From the NCBI GenBank assembly GCA_020465985.1, contig JAANYP010003832.1, forward strand, positions 1 through 64,000: a stretch of 64,000 nucleotides of DNA, read 5' to 3'. Position numbers and translations under genes: made by a program. Source of the stretch: Centrapalus pauciflorus. Its lineage: Eukaryota > Streptophyta > Magnoliopsida > Asterales > Asteraceae. Under the pieces are notes generated by a model, which saw only the letters and a list, made by a program, of their open reading frames with translations, did not search any database and had not been told where the DNA came from. Positions 52,501 to 61,192 of this stretch are shown here, one piece after another. Numbering within the stretch: the first letter of the stretch is position 1; each line of letters starts with the position of its first letter.

Positions 52501-53107
52501 AGTTGTCCAGTTTCAGCAGTGTCTATCATAGGTTCCTAACATACAATTAAGTAATCAAGGAACAAGAAGCAGCAGATGTTTCCATAAAAGTCAGTAAGAA
52601 TCTCCAATAAGTACCAAAACATGTGCAAGTAAGTAATGCAATCTGTCACTCACAGCGGTCCGGAGCTATGCAAGTAATCAAGGAACATGCAACATCGGTT
52701 GTCCAGTTTCATCAGTGTCTATCATACGTTCCTAACATACAATTAATTAATCAAGGACCAAGAAGCAGCAGATGATTCCATACACGTCAGTAACAATCAC
52801 CAATAAGTACCAAAACATATGCAAGTAAGTAATGCAATCTGTCACTCACAGCGGTCCTGAGCAATGCAAGTAATCAAGGAACATGCAGCAGCAGTTTTCC
52901 AGTTTCAGCATTGTCTATCATACGTTCCTAACATACAATTAAATAATCAAGGAACAAGCAGCAGCAGATGTTTCCATACAAGTCAATATCAATCACCAAT
53001 AAGTACCAAAACATATGCAAGTAAGTAATGCAATCCGTCACTCACAGCGGTCCGGAGCAATGCAAGTATTCAAGGAACATGCAGCAGTAGTTGTCCAGTT
53101 TCAGCAT
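40598..53107 (-). repeat. Satellite array B2, about 64 monomers (reverse orientation)
   Basis: Direct continuation of array B1 beyond element C, with the same orientation and subtypes (units with CTGTCACTCACAGCGGTCC and units with the shortened ATCACAGCGAACC). Higher-order structure is evident: 44820-46620 resembles 50256-52050 (offset about 5435 bp, 28 monomers), 45840-46330 resembles 47585-48080 (offset 1745 bp, 9 monomers), and 40605-41620 resembles 43795-44815 (offset about 3.2 kb). It ends inside a monomer where the LTR of element D begins. No genes are supported. Confidence 0.96.
48567..50122. repeat. Four-monomer (777-bp) tandem duplication in array B2
   Basis: Two adjacent copies (about 48567-49343 and 49344-50120) are virtually identical. 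Rare variants recur exactly 777 bp apart: ACATACAATCAAGTAATC, AATCTCTCACTCAC, GGAACACGCAACAAC, CTAACTTACAATTAAG and CAGAAGTGTCTATC. I find a single difference (GTGTTTATC versus GTGTCTATC). It is the youngest amplification event visible. Confidence 0.9.
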
Positions 53108-55051
53108 TGTAACATCCCAAATTTTCAATTATATGTAATTTGCAATTTTAAGGACTTAATTATTATGTTAATGGAATATTATGTCAATATAAGTTATTTT
53201 ATATCAAAATATCAGTTAAAATATGAAAATACAAAGTTGAGGGGTGTGTTATGCAAATGGGTCAAAAATAGGAATAAAAGAGAGAAACCCTTCATTTTCA
53301 CCAACATCTTCTCTCACTACACTCTCTCTCTAAAATCGGTTCTCTCTCTCTACTCTCTCTCGGATTTCAACTCAAGAACACAAGAATTATCAAATTTCAA
53401 GTGCAAAATTTGGAAACAAGTAGAAATTAAGGAACTATAGCAACTGCAAGTATCAAATCAAGGTAACAATCTCCCTATATTACGGATTTTTGAAGTTTTT
53501 GAGTCGGGTTTTATGTGAACCGATTTCTAAGATTCAAGATGCAAATGTTAATGCATGTCATATATTATGATAGATTATCTGAATTCGAGCATGTATGTTG
53601 TTGTATACAAAAATTCAGAATCAGATTCGAAGCCTAAGTATGATTTCTGAAATTAAGTGTGTGTTTTAGTGTGTGTTCATCGAGATTTGTAGAAAATGGA
53701 CACAAATGTGGGATTTTTGGTATATACATGTTATGATATAAGTTAAAACAATGTTACTAAGCTTATATTTGCAATATTAGACTCAAAACGTGCAAAAATG
53801 GTCAAAAACATAATTCTGGAAAATATTGGAAAATTTTCTAAGTATGAACTCGGATTGATGATCCATCCGAATTCGGATCATCAACCCAGTTCGGACCATT
53901 AACCATTTCGGATCTATAGTGATTTCGGACTACACATTTCGGGTTACTCCATTTCGGACCAACCTATTTCGGACCCCATTACCCATTTCGGATCAGTGTC
54001 AATTTCGGACTCAATCCCAATTCGGACCAATGTTAATTTCGGACCAGAGACCAATTTCGGACCAACCACAATTCGGACCATCCGAATTCGGATATGGTCC
54101 GAAATCAGAACCCAATTACAATTAAAATTACTGAATACAAGTTTTAAGCAATTACTGACACAAATTCACTATTACACTTACATTACAGATCATTGTGGTG
54201 TTATCAAAACACACATTGATTCGGAGACAAGTCACACAAAACCAATCACTGTGAGTAACAGATTGTCATTCGAACATTTATTGTTTTTGCATTCATGTTT
54301 ATACATTCAATGGGATGTTCGCTTTGTTCATATACATCATTTGGCACTCGTACATGATTTGTTGTTATGATGCACACTCGTACTTGACATGTAATACACA
54401 TGTAGCCAGCGTTCAATTGAAAGTGCATTTATTTACATCATGCTTGCACTGCATGATCATTACTTCACAATCTGATGCGACCTGGACTGGGGCTGACAGC
54501 AGGCCACTGTCGGGGACTGATCATCCCACTCGTTATCCCGTCAGGTTCGGCACATCCCCGATCAGCATTTGAACTGCCAACCCCATGCTAGCAATGCATG
54601 GTTTACACATACATTGAGGCTTACACTGCCTATTTTCACATACATGGGGCTTACACTGCCCATGGTTAAGCATTGCTTGTAAATAAATATTTGTTGTTTG
54701 CATAATCTGTTATCTCACTAAGCTTTAGCTTACTGTTGACTCACCATGTTTTCAGGCAAAGGCAAAAGTGTAGCAGGACCTTCTACTTAAGCATATCAAA
54801 TCAATATCCCGAAGACCTTAGTAGCTATTGGTACTTGAATGTAATAGCTTTGGGCTGGGATTACTACTTTTAATCAATTATGATGTTGTAATAGTTAGAC
54901 TTAATCACTGTAGACATGTACTTTCATTGCTTTAGCATGGATTTGCTTAACTCTATCTTAAGTATTCAATTTTAATTGTTATGTCTATTCATTGGGTTGT
55001 TTGTTGATCCTGGTGATTTCTATTATAATATCAAAGCAAGAGGGTGTCACA
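53108..55051 (+). repeat. 5' LTR of element D (about 1944 bp)
   Basis: It starts TGTAACATCCCAAAT in mid-monomer and ends AGGGTGTCACA just before the primer site. A CT-rich stretch (CTCTCTCTC, 53320-53360) follows a weak TATA-like AATAAAAG near 53271. The LTR is unlike those of the other elements except for the termini. An open frame crossing the satellite/LTR junction (53015-53440) is fortuitous. Confidence 0.88.
53849..54105 (+). repeat. Short-repeat array, core TTCGGACCA, in LTR of element D
   Basis: About 16 copies of (A/T)TTCGGA(C/T)C spaced about 14-20 bp, ending with an inverted copy (GGTCCGAAAT). It is similar in design to the TCGAG and TTCGAA arrays in the LTRs of B and C/E but has a different core. 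Confidence 0.85.
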
Positions 55052-55056
55052 GGTTT

Positions 55057-55068
55057 TGGTATCAGAGC
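55057..55068 (+). promoter_or_regulatory. Primer binding site of element D (initiator Met tRNA)
   Basis: TGGTATCAGAGC five bases after the LTR end. The following leader (55069-55258) shows no other feature. Confidence 0.9.
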
Positions 55069-55258
55069 ATTAGTTTGAGGTTTCAAGTGTCCGCAAGGAC
55101 TTGGACTCAAACTTAGGTTATGATATTAGAATGGACTCCTAAGTAAAGATCTGAACTAAGATAGGATTGACATGCACACGGGGATACATAAAGGGTAACT
55201 GTAAATACTTAGGACTTACAACCAAATGTTCTAAATATAAGTTTTTATATTTCAGAAC

Positions 55259-58200
55259 ATGTCAGGAGACGATATGACTCCTCAGCAAATGTTCCAGATG
55301 ATGCAAGCTCTCATGGAACAAAACAACGAATTACAATCCAAACGAATGGCTGAGCAGGCTCAGTCATTTGCAGATCAGTTAAGGGCCAGGGATGAGGCCG
55401 AAGCAAAACGTAAGGCCGATAAACGAAAGAACAAGGAGCAACAACAAGATGATCAAGAGGAAAGACAAGACACTGGGTCTTCTACCCGATCAAGGGGCTG
55501 TAGGTTTAAGGACTTCAAAAGTAACGGGGCTGTTACTTTTGACGGAACTGGAGATGCTGTCACTGCATTGGAATGGATCACCACCACAGAAAGAACTTTC
55601 AGAATCAGCGACTGCGCTGACAAAGACATGGTCCGCTTTGCAACCGCAATGTTTGCAAGGGACGCAGTAATGTGGTGGGATGCAATGACACATGTGTTGA
55701 CGATGGAGGTAGTGTCACACATGTCATGGAGTGAATTCAAGGAAGTATTCTCTCAGCAATACTGTCCTACTGATGAGAAGAGCCGACTAGAGGCGAAATT
55801 CCTGAACCTAACTCAAGGAACGAAAACGGTTACACAATATGCCGTTGAGTTCACTCGACTAAGTTTGTTTGCACCGCATCAAGTCGATACAGAAGAGAGA
55901 AAGATAGCTCGGTTTGAGGCCGGACTAGACTATGAGATTCGCCGAACCATGAGTGGGGTTCGGTATACAACTTTTGCTGGTTTGTTAGAGGCTGCTCGAA
56001 ATGTGGAGCAGATCGTTCTATTGTCAGGGTATGTCATAGGGTCAGCTGCCGCAACACCGACTCAACCGTCGCCGCCAAAAAGGCAGCGGGAGTCTGGATC
56101 CTCCCGATTCTCTCCTCAATCCCATCAACAGTCATCATCACCCAAGAAGGGAAGGGCCTTCTCGGCCAGTTCTGAAATGAGAGACTGCAGACGATGCAGA
56201 AAAGCGCACTCTGGGGAGTGCAAGACTCAAGATATGTACTGCTTCTGCTGTGGGCAGAAAGGCCATCACTGGGAGCATTGTCCACGAAAAGATGATGCAT
56301 GCTACAATTGCCACAGACTTGGCCATTTCTCAAGGGATTGCCCGAAACCCCCACGAGATCAGAATGCTCGACAATCAACAGCAAGATCTTCTGTAGCTTC
56401 CACGGCTCGCAGAGATCAATCTCAAAGGGCTCCAACAAGGGCATTCCAAATCACAGCTGAAGAAGCAAAGGATGACCCGGAGGTGGTCACTGGTACGTTC
56501 TATGTTAACTCAATTCCTGCACGTATCTTGTTTGATTCCGGAGCAAATCGTTCGTTTGTCTCCACTTCATTTGCTCATCAATTCAATATGCCTACTTCCA
56601 AACTGCAATTTGTACTTGACATAGAGACTGCTAGCAACATGTTAGTTAAAGCAGACAAGGTATATAGGAATTGCACTTTACTTGTAGAAGATGTAGTGTT
56701 CAATATAGATTTGATCCCTATGGAGTTCGGGGAATTTGATATCATAGTAGGCATGGACTGGTTAGTTCATAACGAGGCCCAAATCGTTTGAAGAAGAGAA
56801 TGATTAAGATCACTACTCTCGAGGGCCGACACATTTTCATTTATGGTGACAGACACAAAGGCGACTTGTGCCTTATATCAATTGCAAAAGCCCGAAAGCA
56901 CGTTGCCAAGGGTTGTTCTGCATACTTAGCCTACGCTGTCGATGCAAAGGCTGAAATTCAATCTCCTTCTACCGTTCCAGTCGTTTCTGAATTTCCAGAT
57001 GTCTTTCCAGAAGATATCTCGGGATTGCCACCTGATCGCCAAGTGGAATTCCGCATTGATCTCATTCCCGGAGCTGCTCCAATAGCAAAGGCTCCGTACC
57101 GTTTAGCTCCTGCAGAAATGCAGGAAATGATGAAGCATTTACAGGAGCTACTTGACAAAGGTTTTATCCGCCCAAGTTCATCTCCTTGAGGCGTTCCTGT
57201 TCTGTTCGTTAAGAAGAAAGATGGCACATTGCGTATGTGCATCGATTACAGAGAACTCAACAAAGTCACAATCAAGAACAAATACCCGTTGCCCCGGATT
57301 GATGATCTTTTCGACCAGTTACAAGGCGCAAGCTACTTCTCGAAGATTGATCTTCGTACGAGTTATCATCAACTCAAAGTACACCCGGATGATATTCCAA
57401 AGACGGCTTTCAAAACTCGTTACGGACACTACGAGTTTCTGGTAATGCCATTCGGTCTCACAAATGCGCCGGCTGCTTTCATGGATCTCATGAATCGAGT
57501 CTGCCGGCCAATGCTCGACAAATCGGTCATCGTGTTCATCGATGACATTCTCATCTATTCAAAGATCGAAGAGGATCATGCAGCACATCTGCGAGAATTA
57601 TTAGAGTTGCTACGCAAAGAGCGACTTTATGCCAAATTCTCGAAATGTGAATTCTGGTTGAGGCAGGTACGTCTCAACATCCCAAACGATTCCTTGATCC
57701 TTACATTCACTAATGAACTCTTTGTTAACTTGTACCTACTCAATATTCAATTCAGATCCAATTCTTGGGGCACGTGATATCTAGTGCTGGGATTGCTGTT
57801 GATCCTGCAAAGATCGAGGCTATCCAGAACTGGGAATCACCTCGCAACACCTCAGAGATTCGTAGCTTCCTGAAATTGGCTGGTTACTACCGCCGATTCA
57901 TCAAAGACTTCTCAAAGATCGCCGTACCTCTTACAAAACTTACTCGCAAGAACGCAACCTTCTTTTGGAATGAAGAACAACAAATAGCTTTTGACAAGCT
58001 GAAGAATCTGCTAAGTGAAGCACCAGTGTTAGCCCTGCCTGAAGGGAACGAGGACTTTGTAGTCTACACAGATGCATCAGGCATGGGTTTGGGTGCTGTT
58101 CTGATGCAAAGAGGAAATGTCATAGCATATGCGTCTAGACAGCTCAAGCCGCATGAAAAAGATTATTCTACTCATGATCTAGAGCTGACTGCTGTGACTT

Positions 58201-58415
58201 TTGCTCTCAAGTTATGGAGACATTATTTGTACGGAACTCTTCACCGACCACAAGAGTTTGAAGCACATATTCAGTCAGAAGGACTTGAATATGAGGCAAA
58301 GAAGGTCAATGGAGCTGATTAAAGATTACGACTGTGAGATTCTCTATCATCCAGGGAAGGCCAACGTAGTGGCCGATGCCCTAAGCAGGAAAGCGTACTG
58401 CAAGGCATACTGCTA
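55259..58415 (+). pseudogene. gag-pol: gag-pol of element D, interrupted by an intron-like insert and truncated by E
   Basis: ATG at 55259 starts gag: a Gln/Met-rich coiled-coil-like start, a core at about 80-250 (WW at 139-140), CCHC knuckles at 328-341 and 348-361, and protease LFDSGA at 424-429. The first frame ends at TGA 56789-56791, where one base appears missing; pol resumes in the -1 frame. TGA at 57187-57189 replaces the Trp codon of the SSPWG motif. Reverse transcriptase follows (RMCIDYREL, FIDDILIYS) to FWLRQ at 57666, then an 89-bp insertion (57667-57755), then IQFLGHV in frame if the insert is removed. RNase H (YTDASGMGLG) is followed by an approximately 11-bp loss near 58235, a frame change, FTDHKSL and ALSRK, after which the LTR of E begins at 58416. 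The integrase is not in the window. Confidence 0.93.
57667..57755 (+). other. 89-bp GT...AG intron-like insertion in reverse transcriptase (element D)
   Basis: Elements B and C encode an unbroken FWLR(E/Q)V(K/Q)FLGH here. In D the sequence after the CAG codon is GTACGTCTC...ATTCAATTCAG, then ATCCAATTCTTGGG. Removing exactly this stretch joins two codon boundaries and restores the reading frame (LRQ-IQFLGH). The donor CAG/GTACGT, the acceptor TTCAG/AT, possible branch sites CTAAT (42 nt before the end) and TTAAC (27 nt before the end), 64% A+T, and a length near that of many plant introns fit a spliceosomal intron. Splicing itself is inferred. Confidence 0.72.
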
Positions 58416-58792
58416 TGTAACAGCCCGTAATTAATTAAATATAAATTACAGCAGCGGACTTTGGATAATAAGCAATTTTAATCCAAATATTAGTAAATAA
58501 CTGAAAATATGAATTTGTAATAGTTAATTATATTAAGTTATAATTAATCATGAAAAGTTGGCCAAAATTAGCTGAAATTAAGTTAATAATTAAAATTCAG
58601 CTAAATGACAAATTAAAGACTGAAAATGACGAAACGGACTAAAATGAATAAAAATTTGACTAAAAGACAATTATAGCTAAATCTAGAACTCCCTTGCTAT
58701 TATTTGCATCTGAAATGCAAATCAGATTGATGGGAATAAAGTTGGACGATTCCGGAAATTCTGTAGAAAATCTGATCTTTTTCCTATTCTCC

Positions 58793-58800
58793 TATAAATA
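58793..58800 (+). promoter_or_regulatory. Probable TATA box of element E
   Basis: CCTATAAATATGAG, in the position of the C-family TATA box, followed by CT-rich sequence. Confidence 0.6.
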
Positions 58801-59218
58801 TGAGCTCCCCTCCTCATTTCTTAAGTTTGGAAACTTGGGCTCTCCTCCTTCTCTCTCTAAGATTACACCTTCTCTCTAGCATTTCTCCCAATCGAACCGT
58901 CGGATTCTCGTGATTCATACGCCATCGGTTAGATATCGTCGAGCTCTACACGAATCTACCATTACATGTTTGATTTCGTCCGGATTTAAGGTAAGATTGG
59001 CCCTATTTCTGTCTTTTGGTTCGGTTTTGAAAGAGCAAACTCGAGTTTGCTCAAATTCCCTTCATTTGAAGCTGATTTGCTCCCGTTTAGGACCTGTTTT
59101 TGCTTGGAAAACGTCTACAATCGACTGCTATAACTTGGGCGAAGGTTAGTATCTATTTTTCCGTCATTTATGTTCTTGTTTAGTAGCTAAAACCTGGAAA
59201 AAACGTTGAACATGTAGA

Positions 59219-59520
59219 ACAGATTCGAAAATCCATGATTAGACTCGAAATTACTGATTTCGAATCTGCCCCCCCTAGACTCGAAGGTTGCTTCGAATCT
59301 ATTTATGTCCTTCGAATCTGATGCTGTCCTTCGAGTCTAGTGTGTTGCCTTCGATTCTGGTATGGGTTCGAGTCTAGGAAGGCTTCGAGTCTAGGAAGGT
59401 TTCGAGTCTAGGAAAGCTTCGAATCTAAGAAGGCTTCGAATCTAAGTCCTTGTTTCTAATCTATGCCATTCGAATCTAGTTCAAATAGATTCGAATTTAC
59501 CATTTCTCGAATCTATTCCT
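59219..59520 (+). repeat. Short-repeat array, core TTCGA(A/G)TCTA, in LTR of element E
   Basis: About 17 copies, including a locally tandem run near 59365-59440 in which GGCTTCGAGTCTAGGAA-type units repeat every 17 bp or so. It is equivalent to the arrays in element C's LTRs but with different unit order and number. Confidence 0.82.
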
Positions 59521-59984
59521 TTTAATTCAAAGTTTGATTTTTGTTCCAAGCCTAAGATTAATTCCTAAATCAGATTAAGTTATTAAACAACCTATTGTAA
59601 TTAAAAGTATAATATGATTATGATAAAACTCACAAATTCAAGTTGCACATCTATTTTATGCACAAATAAATTAACAGACATTGAATGAACTCTTAGAAAT
59701 CGTATGTCATGATGCACCTAGCTAGTAATATGATTGGCTTTATTTCAAGGCCACACATATGTAATTAGATGAATCGTATTAATCTGATAAGAATAGACTC
59801 ACCTTGGGACGATAGGAACTACCTCAGACTCGACAGCCAGAATTGACAATAACCTGAATATGTAACTAGGGTTATATAGATTATGTCACAGACTTGACAT
59901 TAATATGCCAGACTTGAAACTGAAATGCAGGAACCCGTCGATTTGACAGAGTAAACTGAACCGCTTAATTCGTTAAGCATTATC

Positions 59985-60176
59985 TGACTACGGACCACTG
60001 TGAGTGACAGATTTCATTAATTACTTGCATATATTTCGATACTTATTGGTGAATGTATTGACTGTATGGAAACTTCCGATTGCTGTTGCATGTTTCTTTA
60101 ATACTATATTGTATCATAGAAACGTACTTTTGACATTACTGAAGCTAGACACTTGAATTGCCTTGATTGCATGTTC
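59985..60176 (+). repeat. Satellite-monomer homologue inside the LTR of element E
   Basis: It reads in the same order as an array A monomer: CGGACCACTGTGAGTGACAG, TTACTTGCATATATTTCGAT, ACTTATTGGTGAATG, GTATGGAAAC, ATTGTATCATAGAAACGTAC, ACTGAAGCTAGACA and TTGATTGCATGTTC. One full unit is present. It lies about 1.2 kb downstream of the TATA box, in the R/U5 part of the LTR. Confidence 0.88.
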
Positions 60177-60841
60177 ACTTTTACATTTTATGTAAATACG
60201 TATCATGCTTATTGCTTACTTGACTGTATAAATATTTGCCGCTGCATATTGCATTATCCGACAAGACCGAATGTGAGATCTCCATTCACAGGAGGGAATT
60301 CTGCAGATTCCTTTCCTATTTGACTTGTTTCCATACACTTCCCGTAGGGCTTCGGCCTTACACATGGGAATACCGACTGGGTTGTCTCCCAACCTTTTTG
60401 CCGTCTCTGACGTATTGCCGACAGGAACTGATAGTATGTTATATGTGTGTGGTAACTAATGGAACTCTGTTAACTCACTAAGCAATGTTAGCTTACTCTG
60501 TCATGACAACTCTTTTACAGGAAAAGTTGATAAGGGCAAGACCATAGCAGGTAGTTCGTCTCAGGCTAAGTGATTCTGGACATTTGATGAATAGCAGACT
60601 TCTGGACTTTTGCTGACGCCTATTTTGAAAAGATGATGCGGTCTCGGGTAGCTTGTTCAGTCTTCCGCACTCTGATTGAAGATTTAGAAGCTAGTTAGAC
60701 CACCATTTGATTATAATATATTTTTGTAATTAAGTATTCAGGCAGTTGGACCTGTGGTATCAAACAATTAGTAATATTTATTACTCTATGAAATGAAATA
60801 TTATGACGTGTACTGTTTGTGGAAATTGGATGCTACAAAGT

Positions 60842-60853
60842 TGGTATCAGAGC
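60842..60853 (+). promoter_or_regulatory. Primer binding site of element E (initiator Met tRNA)
   Basis: TGGTATCAGAGC after the spacer AAGT at the LTR end, as in element C. The leader to 61192 corresponds to that of C and holds no gene. Confidence 0.92.
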
Positions 60854-61192
60854 CGCAGTTTAATCATCGGATTGGCCACCCGATACTTAAACTACTGGTA
60901 TGATATGGACTATGTGACTCTGAATTCCCGAGCAAGTCACCGAGGCCTAGGGTAACTTAATTAGTAAAGGACTACCCACACAACTTGACCAAAGATAGGC
61001 AAATGATGACTGATAGGATGGGGGAGGGACTGACTGCTTGATACTGACTTGACTTTGACTTGACTTTGTGAGCCTGACTAACTGCTTTCATATCTATGAA
61101 TTTAGATATGACTATCTGACGTAGGTATTATGACTCGATATGTGCTTAATTGAATCAGGAAATAATAGTTATTTCCTTTATATTTTCAGCCA

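Larger units (their letters stand above)
53108..58415 (+). mobile_element. Element D: 5' part of a third Ty3/gypsy family
   Basis: 5' LTR, Met-tRNA primer site, gag and pol up to the end of RNase H. Element E then interrupts it at 58416. The remainder (integrase, 3' LTR) is presumably beyond the window. It entered the satellite inside a monomer at TTTCAGCAT; the candidate target duplication AGCAT cannot be tested. Pol has a 1-bp frameshift, a nonsense codon, an intron-like insertion and an approximately 11-bp deletion. Confidence 0.93.
58416..60837 (+). repeat. 5' LTR of element E (about 2422 bp)
   Basis: It begins TGTAACAGCCCG and ends GGATGCTACA. It is collinear with the LTRs of element C in reverse complement, including TATA box, TTCGAA array and satellite-like segment. 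No independent gene is supported; the 79-codon frame at 58910 starts with GTG, not ATG. Confidence 0.93.

Noticed and set aside
25818..53440. Many open frames of 60-79 codons beginning MQVSNAICHSQRS on the plus strand, and matching ones on the minus strand in array A
   Set aside because: They recur with the satellite unit, differ by indels and stops, and have no promoter or conserved protein feature. They are by-products of a tandem repeat. The frame 53015-53440 merely runs from a monomer into an LTR.
54246..54428. Possible small host gene or RNA gene in the 54150-55050 part of the element D LTR
   Set aside because: The stretch is inside LTR boundaries defined by TG...CA termini and the primer site. 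I see no coding or structural RNA signature.
56780..56800. Programmed -1 frameshift at the gag-protease/pol junction of element D
   Set aside because: No convincing slippery heptamer is visible, and B and C encode this region without a shift. A single-base deletion is simpler. The recurrence of breaks here is kept only as a low-scored finding.
32296..59149. A 79-codon frame at the same place in all C/E-family LTRs (32296-32535, 39901-40140, 58910-59149)
   Set aside because: It starts with GTG, not ATG, and substitutions between C and E change many residues. There is no sign of coding constraint.
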